Shown: positions 6,782-14,921, counted from the first letter of the stretch. The stretch is 25,036 nt of DNA from JBFYTX01 sp964442335 (GCA_964442335.1 CAYTZI010000012.1:1-25036), one strand, 5' to 3'. Numbers and translations: made by a program. The notes: generated by a model from the letters alone, not told the origin.

Positions 6782-8038
6782 CTATCGCATCACATCGTCC
6801 GGGTGGACTATTTTCCCCGCTACGGCGCTGGCGGCGGCCACGGCCGGATTCGCCAGGTAGACCTCGGACTTCGTGCTGCCCATGCGCCCCACGAAGTTGC
6901 GGTTGGTGGTGGAAACGCAGCGTTCGCCTTCCGCCAGGACGCCCATGTGACCGCCCAGGCATGGCCCGCAGGTGGGCGTGCTTACGACGGCGCCCGCCCT
7001 GATGAACACCTCGATGAGCCCCTCGGCCAGAGCGTCCAGATAGACCTGCTGCGTGCCGGGTATGATGATGCACCTCACACCCTCGTGCACCTTATGCCTT
7101 CTGAATATCTGGGCCGCCAGTCGCAGGTCTTCAAGGCGCCCGTTGGTGCAGCTCCCTATTACCGATTGGTCGATTTCTATATCACCAACGCTGCCGACCG
7201 GACTCGCGTTAGCCGGCGAATGCGGCAGGGACACCTGCGGCTCGATAGCCGAGACATCGTACTCAATTACCCTGTCATAAGCGGCATCGCTATCCGGCTC
7301 GTAGACCAGATATTCGCGTCTGGCTCTCGACTTTATGTAAAGCTGTGTTTTATTATCGACATGGAAAAGCCCGGCCTTGCCTCCCGCCTCGATAGCCATG
7401 TTGGCCATCGTAAAGCGACCGTCCATGGAAAGCTCTTCGATAGTATCACCGGTGAACTCCATCGCCGCGTAAAGGGCGCCGTCCACGCCTATATCGCCGA
7501 TGGTATAGAGAATCAGGTCCTTTCCCCCCACCCACCTGTTTAGCGACCCATTATACACGAACTTGATGGTCGGGGGCACCTTCATCCAGATATCGCCGGT
7601 AGCCATCGCCGCAGCAATATCCGTCGAGCCCATGCCGGTGGCGAAAGCTCCAAGCGCCCCGTAGGTACAGGTATGGGAGTCCGCCCCGATAACGACATCG
7701 CCGGGGAGCACCAGCCCGAGCTCCGGTATGAGAACATGTTCGATGCCCATCTGCCCTACCTCGAAGTACCTGATGCCCTGTTCACGGCAGAACTCGCGCA
7801 TAAACTTCGCCTGCTCGGCGGAAAGGATGTCTTTATTGGGCACGAAATGGTCCGGCACCATCACTATTTTAGAGGGGTCGAAGACCCTGCCGACGCCGAG
7901 CCTGCGGAACTCACGGATGGCGATAGGCGCCGTGATGTCGTTGGACACGATAAGGTCGACCCAGACGTTAATAAACTCACCGGGCGTCACCTCTTTTTTG
8001 CCGGCATGCGCCGCCAGTATTTTCTCTGCTATATTCAA
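6782..8038 (-). CDS. leuC: 3-isopropylmalate dehydratase large subunit
   Basis: Catalytic iron-sulfur subunit of isopropylmalate isomerase. At 418 residues it is the archaeal/LeuC2-like kind, shorter than the 466-residue enterobacterial form. The three cluster cysteines are visible: Cys297 in GSCTNGR, and Cys357 and Cys360 in TCGPCLGG. Other aconitase-family landmarks are DHFVPNKD (63-70), GADSHTCTYGALG (118-130) and FATGMGSTD. The start is TTG 8038 with GGGAGTGA closely upstream. It follows leuA by 21 bp. It probably handles both isopropylmalate and citramalate, since only one leuCD pair is seen and cimA is in the same operon. Its partner gene leuD is displaced by the hicAB insertion. Confidence 0.94.
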   Translation of the reverse strand: MNIAEKILAAHAGKKEVTPGEFINVWVDLIVSNDITAPIAIREFRRLGVGRVFDPSKIVMVPDHFVPNKDILSAEQAKFMREFCREQGIRYFEVGQMGIEHVLIPELGLVLPGDVVIGADSHTCTYGALGAFATGMGSTDIAAAMATGDIWMKVPPTIKFVYNGSLNRWVGGKDLILYTIGDIGVDGALYAAMEFTGDTIEELSMDGRFTMANMAIEAGGKAGLFHVDNKTQLYIKSRARREYLVYEPDSDAAYDRVIEYDVSAIEPQVSLPHSPANASPVGSVGDIEIDQSVIGSCTNGRLEDLRLAAQIFRRHKVHEGVRCIIIPGTQQVYLDALAEGLIEVFIRAGAVVSTPTCGPCLGGHMGVLAEGERCVSTTNRNFVGRMGSTKSEVYLANPAVAAASAVAGKIVHPDDVMR

Positions 8039-8059
8039 AGTTTCACTCCCGGAATATAT

Positions 8060-9601
8060 TCAACTCTTCTGCGCTTTAGGAGCGGCGGGTTTCTTGGCGG
8101 AAATGAGGCGGTTCAGCGCGTTGATATACGCCTTGGCGCTGGAGACGATAATGTCCGTGTCCGCCCCCCTCCCCGTATAGGTAACGCCGCCGCTCTCTAT
8201 CCTGATGAGCACCTCGCCGATGGCGTCGATACCCTCGGTGACCGACTTCACCGTGAACTCCGTCAGGCTATTGGGCACCTTCACGCACAGGTTTATCGCC
8301 TTGTAGACGGCGTCCACCGGGCCGGTGCCTAAAGCAGCCCCCTCGATGAGCAGTTTACCGCCGGGCCCCAGAAGCCTGACGCCCGCCATGGGCAGACCCT
8401 GGTCGCCGCAGGTCACCTGAAGGCGGTCAAGGTGGTACTCCTCGGTCGCGGTGCGCTGCTCCTCCGCCACCAGCGACTCTATATCGCGGTCGGTAACATC
8501 CTTCTTCTTGTCCGCCAGCTCCTTGAAAGCGATAAACGCTTTATTGAGGTCTTCCTCCGAAAGACTGTAGCCCAGCTCGGAGAGCCTCTGCTTGAACGCG
8601 TGCCGGCCGGACAGCTTGCCCAGTACCAGGCTGCTCGACGGAACGCCCACAGTCCTGGGGTCGATGATTTCATAAGTTATGGGCATCTTGATAACGCCGT
8701 CCTGGTGGATGCCGGACTCGTGGGCGAAGGCGTTGGCGCCGACGATCGCCTTGTTGGGCTGCACCGCAAAGCCGGTCAAGTCGCTGACCAGCCGGCTGGT
8801 GCGATAAATCTGCGTCGTGTCAACGCCGGTCGTGAGGTCAAAGAAATCGCTGCGTGTCTTTATCGCCATGACAATTTCTTCCAGCGAGGCGTTGCCCGCC
8901 CTTTCGCCGATGCCGTTGATGGTGCACTCCGCCTGCCGCGCGCCGCACCTGATAGCCTCCAGGCTGTTGGCGACCGCCAGGCCGAGGTCGTTGTGGCAGT
9001 GCACGCTTACGACGGCTTTAGCGATGTTCTTCACGTTCTGGAGGATGCCGCGAATCAGCGCGCCGAACTCGCCGGGAATGGCGTAGCCCACCGTGTCCGG
9101 GATATTGACCGTTGAAGCGCCGGCGTCGATGACGGCTTCGAGTATCTGGTAAAGATATTTCGGCTCGGTGCGGCTGGCGTCCATCGGGGAAAACTCGATG
9201 TCGGAGGTGTAGCCTTTCGCCCTGGCAACGGAGTCGCACGCCATCTTCAGGATTTCCTCGCGGGTCTTCTTGAGCTGGTGCACCAGGTGGATATCGGAGG
9301 CCGAGAGGAAGATGTGGATGCGCGGCCGCGCGGCGTTCTTTACCGCCTCCCAGGCGCGGTCGATAGCCTTAAAGTTAGCGTGAGTCAGCGCGCAGACGCC
9401 GGAATTCTTTATTTCTCTGGAGATGAGGCTGACGGCCTCGAAGTCGCCGGGGCTGCTGGCGGGAAAGCCGGCCTCGATAACGTCAACGCCGAGCTTTTCC
9501 AGAGCGCGCGCTATTTCCAGTTTTTCCTGAACGTTAAGAGTGCCCCCCGCCGCCTGCTCTCCGTCCCGTAACGTGGTGTCAAAGATGATAACCCTGTCCA
9601 T
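8060..9601 (-). CDS. leuA: 2-isopropylmalate synthase
   Basis: Joins acetyl-CoA to 2-oxoisovalerate, the committed step of leucine synthesis. The 513 residues show FDTTLRDGEQAAGG (7-20), EAGFPASSPGDFEAV, HCHNDLGLAVANSLEAI near residue 200 and NGIGERAGNASLEE, all diagnostic of LeuA. The last 120 residues form the leucine-sensing LeuA dimerisation domain, so feedback inhibition is expected. The start is ATG 9601 with GGGAGG 9 nt upstream. A strong predicted promoter (9737-9765) and a 196-bp leader with a nested inverted repeat precede it, so leuA can probably be transcribed apart from the ilv genes. Confidence 0.95.
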   Translation of the reverse strand: MDRVIIFDTTLRDGEQAAGGTLNVQEKLEIARALEKLGVDVIEAGFPASSPGDFEAVSLISREIKNSGVCALTHANFKAIDRAWEAVKNAARPRIHIFLSASDIHLVHQLKKTREEILKMACDSVARAKGYTSDIEFSPMDASRTEPKYLYQILEAVIDAGASTVNIPDTVGYAIPGEFGALIRGILQNVKNIAKAVVSVHCHNDLGLAVANSLEAIRCGARQAECTINGIGERAGNASLEEIVMAIKTRSDFFDLTTGVDTTQIYRTSRLVSDLTGFAVQPNKAIVGANAFAHESGIHQDGVIKMPITYEIIDPRTVGVPSSSLVLGKLSGRHAFKQRLSELGYSLSEEDLNKAFIAFKELADKKKDVTDRDIESLVAEEQRTATEEYHLDRLQVTCGDQGLPMAGVRLLGPGGKLLIEGAALGTGPVDAVYKAINLCVKVPNSLTEFTVKSVTEGIDAIGEVLIRIESGGVTYTGRGADTDIIVSSAKAYINALNRLISAKKPAAPKAQKS

Positions 9602-9617
9602 ATCTGTGTTCCTCCCT

Positions 9618-9697
9618 GGAGAATTAATTTTGGATAAACGCCGGTCCCCCTCTCTAGCTGATTAGAGAGGGGCGGATAAGGATGAGGTTAATTCTCC
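9618..9697 (-). repeat. Nested inverted repeat in the leuA leader (palindromic repeat, copy D)
   Basis: Outer arms GGAGAATTAA (9618-9627) and TTAATTCTCC (9688-9697) are perfect over 10 bp. Inside them CCCCTCTCTA (9647-9656) pairs perfectly with TAGAGAGGGG (9663-9672) around a 6-base loop. The inner module resembles the other GC-rich palindromes in the window. In the leuA mRNA the outer 3' arm ends a base or two before the GGGAGG ribosome-binding site, so the fold could affect translation. Confidence 0.6.
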
Positions 9698-9736
9698 GCG
9701 GATAAGAACATCTATAATACGACATGGTTACTAAAC

Positions 9737-9765
9737 ATTATATACGGTTTTTATTATGTTGTCTA
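9737..9765 (-). promoter_or_regulatory. Internal promoter upstream of leuA
   Basis: On the minus strand TAGACA (9765-9760) is followed after exactly 17 bases by a perfect TATAAT (9742-9737). It lies in the 196-bp gap between ilvC and leuA, about 136 bp before the leuA start codon, and would drive leuA-leuC-hicAB-leuD-leuB-cimA. Confidence 0.6.
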
Positions 9766-9797
9766 TAGGGGAGGGAAAAACCCATACTGTATAAAAA

Positions 9798-10898
9798 TCA
9801 GCTCGTCTGTCTGCCGGCGGTGCCCCTGGCTGTCTTTGCATTGGCTTTTTCCAGCTCTTTAGGGCGTAACGCACGGGTAGCTTTACCCGCCCGCCACATC
9901 TCCGAATTACCCATGGCGGACAGTTCCTTGCCAAGCAGCTCCTGGTAGTCAGGGCGCCCCGTGGACCTTAGAACGCGGCGCGTTTCCACTCCGCTGGCCA
10001 CCCTCTCGTAAAGCTCTTTAAAGAGCGGCATGACCGCTTTCTTGAATTTCGGCTTCCAGTCGAGCGCGCCGCGCTGGGCGGTGGCGGAGCAGTTAGCGTA
10101 CATCCAGTCCATACCGTTCTCCGCTACAAGCCTGATTAAGCTTTCGGTAAGCTCCTCGACGGTCTCGTTAAAAGCCTCGCTCGGACTGTGCCCGTGCTTT
10201 CTCAAGGTGTCGTACTGGGCTTCCATAATGCCCGCCAGCGCACCCATCAGCACGCCCCGCTCCCCCACGAGGTCGGAGAACACCTCGTTCTCGAAGGTGG
10301 TGGGGAAGAGATAGCCGGAGCCGATGGCGATACCCAGCGCCAGGCAGCGCTCTTTTGCCCTGCCGGTGGCGTCCTGGAAAATGGCGAAGCTGGAGTTGAT
10401 GCCGGCACCGGAGAGGAAGTTGCGGCGTAGAGACGTACCCGAGCCCTTCGGCGCCACCATGATGACGTCGACGTCTTCAGGCGGAACAATCTTCGTCTGA
10501 TTACGATACACGATGGAAAACCCGTGCGAGAAATACAGCGCCTTGCCGGGCTTAAGGTGTTTCTTGATGGAAGGCCAGATCTGCTTCTGGGAAGCGTCGC
10601 TGGTGAGCATCTCAATAATCGTGCCCCGCTCCGCCGCCTCCTCAATCTCAAAGAGGTCTTTGCCGGGCTTCCAGTTGTCGGCGACAGCCCGGTCCCAGTC
10701 CCGCATGAACCGCTTGCTCTGGCCGATAATAACGTTAAAGCCGTTGTCCTTCATATTCAGAGACTGGCCGGGGCCCTGGACGCCGTAGCCGATGACCGCG
10801 ATGGTCTCGTTCTTTAAAATCCTGCGGGCTTTCGCCATGGGGAACTCGCTCCGCATGATTACTTCTTCTTTGGTTCCGCCGAAATCTATAATCGCCAT
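9798..10898 (-). CDS. ilvC: Ketol-acid reductoisomerase, Bacteroidetes/fungal-type
   Basis: NADPH-dependent isomerisation and reduction of acetolactate and acetohydroxybutyrate for valine, leucine and isoleucine synthesis. At 366 residues it is unlike the usual 330-residue bacterial enzyme. It has the FGGTKEEVIMRSEFP opening, GYGVQGPGQSLNMKDNGFNV (37-56), WPSIKKHLKPGKALYFSHGF (His125), VAPKGSGTSLRR (Lys151 region), GINSSFAIFQDATG, GHSPSEAFNETVEELT and MDWMYANCSATAQRGALDW. These are recalled features of yeast Ilv5 and Bacteroidetes IlvC. An 18-residue tail after LRPKELEK extends past the family's usual end. The start is ATG 10898 with AGGAGG upstream. It lies 40 bp after ilvN in the expected operon place, so it may be a xenologous replacement. 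Confidence 0.93.
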   Translation of the reverse strand: MAIIDFGGTKEEVIMRSEFPMAKARRILKNETIAVIGYGVQGPGQSLNMKDNGFNVIIGQSKRFMRDWDRAVADNWKPGKDLFEIEEAAERGTIIEMLTSDASQKQIWPSIKKHLKPGKALYFSHGFSIVYRNQTKIVPPEDVDVIMVAPKGSGTSLRRNFLSGAGINSSFAIFQDATGRAKERCLALGIAIGSGYLFPTTFENEVFSDLVGERGVLMGALAGIMEAQYDTLRKHGHSPSEAFNETVEELTESLIRLVAENGMDWMYANCSATAQRGALDWKPKFKKAVMPLFKELYERVASGVETRRVLRSTGRPDYQELLGKELSAMGNSEMWRAGKATRALRPKELEKANAKTARGTAGRQTS

Positions 10899-10938
10899 TT
10901 CACTCCTCCTTGGCGTATGCTACCCGTGAAATTTACTT

Positions 10939-11448
10939 TTAAGACGTTTTTCCTTCCGCGGGGAGAACGCCGCGGACCATTGCGATGCGGCCCGTGCGGG
11001 CGATTTCCCTGATGCCGAAACCGCGCAGCAGCTTCAACATGGAGTCGATTTTATCCTCGTCCCCGGTTATCTCAATCGTTAAAGAGTCCGAAGCCACGTC
11101 GACGATATTGGCCCGGAAGATGTCCGCAATCTCGATTATCTCGCTGCGGTTCGCCGAGCTGGCCTTCACTTTCACCATCGCCAGCTCCCGCACGGTTATC
11201 TTGTCGCCGGATATATCCGAGACACGGACGACGTCGATTAACTTATCGAGCTGCTTCCTGACCTGCTCCACCGTGGCGGTCGTCCCGTTGACGACGATGG
11301 TGACCCGCGAGAGGTACGGCTCCTCGCTGTGGCCGACGGCGATGCTATCGATGTTGAAGCCGCGGCGGCGAAAAAGACTGACCATGCGGTTCAGGACGCC
11401 GGGCCTATCGCGTACAATAGCTACTAGGGTGTGCTTCGTCGTGGCCAT
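10939..11448 (-). CDS. ilvN: Acetolactate synthase small (regulatory) subunit
   Basis: Regulatory partner of IlvB that confers valine feedback inhibition. The 169 residues begin with an ACT domain (TLVAIVRDRPGVLNRMVSLFRRRGFNIDSI, given by position about 7-36) and continue with the second ACT-like ALS_ss domain; this length is typical of IlvN/IlvH in this group. The start is ATG 11448 with AGAGGTGA 5 nt upstream. The gene overlaps the end of ilvB by 25 bp, so translation is likely coupled and subunit stoichiometry held together. It is 40 bp upstream of ilvC. Confidence 0.95.
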   Translation of the reverse strand: MATTKHTLVAIVRDRPGVLNRMVSLFRRRGFNIDSIAVGHSEEPYLSRVTIVVNGTTATVEQVRKQLDKLIDVVRVSDISGDKITVRELAMVKVKASSANRSEIIEIADIFRANIVDVASDSLTIEITGDEDKIDSMLKLLRGFGIREIARTGRIAMVRGVLPAEGKTS

Positions 11449-13136
11449 GCCGTCACCTCTTTCTTCGGATGCTCGATAAAGTCGGCGTTCGCCGCACCGG
11501 GCGGAACGATGGGGAAAACGTTTTCCTCCGGCTCCACCATGAAATCTATCAGGAAGGGACCGTCATGGTCCATCGCCTGTTGTATCGCCCCCGCGACATC
11601 CTCGCGGCGGGTGACCCTGGCTCCGGCGATACAGTAGGCGTCCGCCACCTTGATAAAATCGGGGCAGGATAGCGGCGTGGCGACATACCGCTTGCCGTAA
11701 AAAAGCTCCTGCCACTGCCGCACCATACCCAGGTAGCCGTTGTTCAGTATCGCCATTTTTACCGCGATGTTATCCTGTACCAGAGTAGCCAGCTCCTGTA
11801 TAGTCATCTGAAAGCTGCCGTCGCCGTCCACCAGCCAGACAGTCCGGTCGGGCCGGCCGACCTTGGCGCCCATCGCGGCGGGCAGCCCGAAACCCATCGT
11901 GCCCAGGCCGCCGGAAGAGATAAAGCTACCCGGTTCATGGAAGATATAATGCTGGGCCGTCCACATCTGGTGCTGCCCCACGCCGGTAACGACAATGGCG
12001 TCACCCCGGGTAGCTTCATAAAGCTGATGGATGATATACTGGGGCAAAAGCTGCGCGCCCTCGCGAAAGTCCTCCATCGGGTACTGCTTACGCCATTCGT
12101 CAATCTGCTGAAGCCAGTCGACGTGCTCCCGGGTGTCAACAATCTTGAGCATCGCTTCAAGCACGGCCTTGACGTCGCCAACGATAGGCACATCCACGCG
12201 GACGTTCTTTCCGATTTCCGCGGGGTCGAGGTCGATATGAATAATTTTGGCATGCGGCGCGAAAGCGCTTATCTTGCCCGTCACCCTGTCGTCGAATCTC
12301 ATACCAACGGCGACAAGGAGGTCGGTGCTGTCAATCGCCTTGTTGGCGTACCCGGAGCCGTGCATGCCGGCCATGCCCAGGCTCAGCACGTGGTCTTCCG
12401 GAAAGCAGCCGATGCCCAGCAGCGTGGTGATAACCGGTATCTGAGCGCTTTCGGCGAACTTTAGAAGTTCCGCGCTGGCGCCGGAGATGATGACGCCGCG
12501 CCCGGCGATAATCAGCGGGCGGCGGGACTCGTTTATCAGTTTGGCCGCGTTCTTGAGCTGGGTGGGGTGGCCGCGGGTGGGTATTTTATAGCCGGCCAGC
12601 TTTACTTCGCCGGGAGGGATGACGTACTCCGCCTGCTCCAGCTGTACGTCCCGGGGGAGGTCGATAAGCACGGGACCGGGACGGCCGGTGCGGGCGATAT
12701 AAAAAGCCTCCCTGAACACAGCCGCGAGGTCGGCGGTAGACGTGACCTGGTAGCTGTGCTTGGTGATGGGCAGGGTAATACCGGTGATATCTATTTCCTG
12801 GAAGGCGTCCTTACCGATGAAGGGCGTGGCGACCTGCCCGGTGAGGGCTATTATCGGCACAGAGTCCATGAAAGCGTTGGCGATGCCGGTCACCAGGTTG
12901 GTGGCGCCGGGTCCGGAGGTCGCCATGCAGACGCCGACCTTGCCGGTAGCGCGCGCGTAGCCGTCGGCGGCGTGGGCAGCGCCCTGCTCGTGGCGGACGA
13001 GAACGTGCCGCAGCTGCGGGTACTGGGGAAGGGTATCGTAAAAGGGCAGCAGGACGCCGCCGGGGAAGCCGAACATGACGTCGACGCCCTCGGCGATAAG
13101 ACTTTCACATATTATCTGGGCACCTGTTTTTTTCAT
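11424..13136 (-). CDS. ilvB: Acetolactate synthase large (catalytic) subunit
   Basis: Thiamine-diphosphate enzyme that condenses two pyruvates, or pyruvate with 2-oxobutyrate. The 570 residues hold all three domains. The N-terminal PYR domain has the catalytic Glu50 in RHEQGAAHAADGYARATG, the middle domain has GMRFDDRVTGK (278-288), and the C-terminal PP domain has GLGTMGFGLPAA and the metal/TPP motif GDGS (438-441) to NN (465-466). The start is ATG 13136 with AAGGAG upstream. It lies 12 bp after ilvD and overlaps ilvN. Cytoplasmic heteromer with IlvN. Confidence 0.96.
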   Translation of the reverse strand: MKKTGAQIICESLIAEGVDVMFGFPGGVLLPFYDTLPQYPQLRHVLVRHEQGAAHAADGYARATGKVGVCMATSGPGATNLVTGIANAFMDSVPIIALTGQVATPFIGKDAFQEIDITGITLPITKHSYQVTSTADLAAVFREAFYIARTGRPGPVLIDLPRDVQLEQAEYVIPPGEVKLAGYKIPTRGHPTQLKNAAKLINESRRPLIIAGRGVIISGASAELLKFAESAQIPVITTLLGIGCFPEDHVLSLGMAGMHGSGYANKAIDSTDLLVAVGMRFDDRVTGKISAFAPHAKIIHIDLDPAEIGKNVRVDVPIVGDVKAVLEAMLKIVDTREHVDWLQQIDEWRKQYPMEDFREGAQLLPQYIIHQLYEATRGDAIVVTGVGQHQMWTAQHYIFHEPGSFISSGGLGTMGFGLPAAMGAKVGRPDRTVWLVDGDGSFQMTIQELATLVQDNIAVKMAILNNGYLGMVRQWQELFYGKRYVATPLSCPDFIKVADAYCIAGARVTRREDVAGAIQQAMDHDGPFLIDFMVEPEENVFPIVPPGAANADFIEHPKKEVTAWPRRSTP

Positions 13137-13148
13137 GGGTCGACTCCT

Positions 13149-14804
13149 TTATCGTTCAAAGACCGCGCCGGTGCTGGCCGAGGACACCTTCTCGATATAG
13201 CGGCTAAGGTAGCCGGTCTTTATCTTCGGCTCGAAGGCGGGCAGCTTTTTCAGGCGGTCGGAAATTTCTTGGTCACTCAACTCGATATCAAGTCTATTGC
13301 CGGGGATATTTATGCTGATGATGTCCCCCTCTTCTACCGCGGCGATAGGACCGCGCGCGGCCGCCTCCGGAGAGACGTGGCCGATAGACGCGCCGCGGGT
13401 AGCCCCGGAAAAGCGGCCGTCGGTAATCAGCGCTACCTCTTTATCCAGACCGGCGCCGGTAATCAGAGACGTGGGCGTGAGCATCTCGCGCATACCCGGA
13501 CCGCCCCGGGGTCCTTCATAGCGTATGACCAGCACGTCGCCGGACTTAATCTTTTTATCCAGTATGGCGCGTGTTGCCTCCTCCTCGGAGTCGAAGACGC
13601 GGGCGGGGCCCTTGTGCACCATCATCTCCGGAGCGACCGCCGCCCTTTTTACCACCGCCCCCTCCGGAGCCAGATTGCCGAAAAGCAGCGCCAGGCCGCC
13701 GGTGGGAGAATGGGCGGTCTCGATTGAGCGAATGACCTCCTTATCCAGCGTCTTTACGCCGGCAAGGTTCTCGCCTACCGTCTTGCCCGTAACCGTGTTC
13801 GAATTAAGTTTCAGAAGCCCCTTGAGCTCGCCCATAACCGCCTGGATGCCCCCCGCCCTGTCCAGGTCCTCGATGTGGTGGGGCCCGGAGGGGCGCAGCG
13901 AGCAGAGATAAGGCGTGCGCCGCGAGATTTCGTTGACCGTCGCCAGGTTAAAGTCAACGCCGGCCTCGTTGGCGATAGCCATCAGGTGCAGGACGGAGTT
14001 GGTGCTGCCGCCCAGCGCCATATCCACCGTAAAAGCGTTAAAAAGGGAGTCGGCGTTGATTATCTCACGCGGCCGGGTATCTGCTTCAAGCAACTTCAGC
14101 ACCTGCTCTCCAGCGCGGCGGGCCAGAGCGCGGCGGCGGGCATCGACGGCGGGGATGGTACCGTTGCCCGGCAGTCCCATGCCGAGGGCTTCCGTAAGGC
14201 AGTTCATCGTGTTGGCGGTGAACATGCCGGCGCAACTGCCGCAGCCGGGGCAGGCAAGCTGCTCAAGGCGCACCAGCTCCGCCTCCGACATCTTGCCGGC
14301 GGACACGGCGCCCACGGCTTCAAAAACTGTATTAACGTCTATCTTTTTCCCGTCCATATAGCCGGCCAGCATCGGGCCGCCGCTGACAAAGATAGCGGGC
14401 AGGTTCAGCCGGACGGCGGCCATCAGCATACCGGGGATAATCTTATCGCAGTTGGGGATAAAGACCAGCGCGTCGAAGGCATGCGCCTCCGCCATTATCT
14501 CCACGGAGTCGGCGATAAGCTCGCGACTGGGCAGGCTATACTTCATGCCGGCGTGGTTCATGGCGATGCCGTCGCAGACGGCGATGGTATTGAACTCAAA
14601 GGGGACGCCGCCGGCGGCGCGCACGCCTTCAATTACCGCGGCGGAAATCTCGCGCAGGTGAATGTGGCCGGGCACGACATCTGTAAAGCTGTTGACCACG
14701 CCGATGAACGGCCGGTCCATGTCCTCCGGCGAGCAGCCCAGCGCGTAGAGCAAGGAGCGGTGGGGCGCTCTTTCGATACCCTTTTTCGCCGCGTCGCTTT
14801 TCAT
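13149..14804 (-). CDS. ilvD: Dihydroxy-acid dehydratase
   Basis: Iron-sulfur dehydratase that makes the 2-oxo acid precursors of valine and isoleucine. The 551-residue length is normal. Visible landmarks are RPFIGVVNSFTDVVPGH (31-47), CDGIAM with Asp78, NCDKIIPGMLMAA (Cys119), CPGCGSCAGMFTANTM (Cys185, Cys188, Cys191) and the C-terminal EGPRGGPGMREM. The start is ATG 14804, with AGAGGG 8 nt upstream at 14813-14818. It is the first gene of the ilv-leu operon. Its roughly 80-nt leader carries an attenuator-like hairpin, so amino-acid-dependent control probably acts here. Confidence 0.96.
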   Translation of the reverse strand: MKSDAAKKGIERAPHRSLLYALGCSPEDMDRPFIGVVNSFTDVVPGHIHLREISAAVIEGVRAAGGVPFEFNTIAVCDGIAMNHAGMKYSLPSRELIADSVEIMAEAHAFDALVFIPNCDKIIPGMLMAAVRLNLPAIFVSGGPMLAGYMDGKKIDVNTVFEAVGAVSAGKMSEAELVRLEQLACPGCGSCAGMFTANTMNCLTEALGMGLPGNGTIPAVDARRRALARRAGEQVLKLLEADTRPREIINADSLFNAFTVDMALGGSTNSVLHLMAIANEAGVDFNLATVNEISRRTPYLCSLRPSGPHHIEDLDRAGGIQAVMGELKGLLKLNSNTVTGKTVGENLAGVKTLDKEVIRSIETAHSPTGGLALLFGNLAPEGAVVKRAAVAPEMMVHKGPARVFDSEEEATRAILDKKIKSGDVLVIRYEGPRGGPGMREMLTPTSLITGAGLDKEVALITDGRFSGATRGASIGHVSPEAAARGPIAAVEEGDIISINIPGNRLDIELSDQEISDRLKKLPAFEPKIKTGYLSRYIEKVSSASTGAVFER

Positions 14805-14826
14805 TTTTCGATCCCTCTCAGTGCCA

Positions 14827-14886
14827 CTAAAAAAATAACCGTCTTTCTAGACGGACTTGAAATGGATTTTTTGGCTTGAAGCCCGT
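14827..14886 (-). terminator. Attenuator-like terminator with competing stem in the ilvD leader
   Basis: On the minus strand CCGTCT-AGAA-AGACGG (14854-14839) is a 6-bp perfect hairpin followed by TTATTTTTTT, a standard intrinsic terminator ending about 25 bases before the ilvD start codon. Upstream ACGGGCTT (14886-14879) can pair over 8 positions (one G-U) with AAGTCCGT (14858-14851), which includes the 5' arm of the terminator. A small GGCTT-c-AAGCC hairpin (14873-14883) would compete in turn. This is attenuator geometry; the sensed signal is unknown. It could alternatively be a plain terminator for the rpiB transcript. Confidence 0.5.
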
Positions 14887-14891
14887 ATTTA

Positions 14892-14921
14892 AAGATAACA
14901 TTTGTTTGTATCTGATGTCAA
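14892..14921 (-). promoter_or_regulatory. Putative promoter of the ilv-leu operon
   Basis: On the minus strand a perfect TTGACA (14921-14916) is followed after 18 bases by TATCTT (14897-14892), 4 of 6 to TATAAT. Transcription would begin near 14885, giving a leader of about 80 nt before ilvD that just includes the hairpins at 14827-14886. Nothing further was seen in 14922-15041 apart from a short AT-rich stretch. Confidence 0.45.

Noticed and set aside
12567..13727. Long open frame (386 codons) on the plus strand across ilvB and ilvD.
   Set aside because: It is antisense to two well-supported genes, shows no family motifs, and is the usual shadow frame of GC-rich coding sequence.
13875..14879. 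Open frame of 334 codons on the plus strand opposite ilvD.
   Set aside because: Shadow of ilvD; low-complexity Gly/His/Ala composition and no recognisable domain.
14827..14901. A 24-codon frame on the minus strand before ilvD with four Leu codons of the TTA/CTA type, ending in the terminator T-run; possible leader peptide.
   Set aside because: It has no ribosome-binding site, its ATG lies upstream of the predicted transcript start and overlaps the -10 box, and the Leu codons are not clustered.
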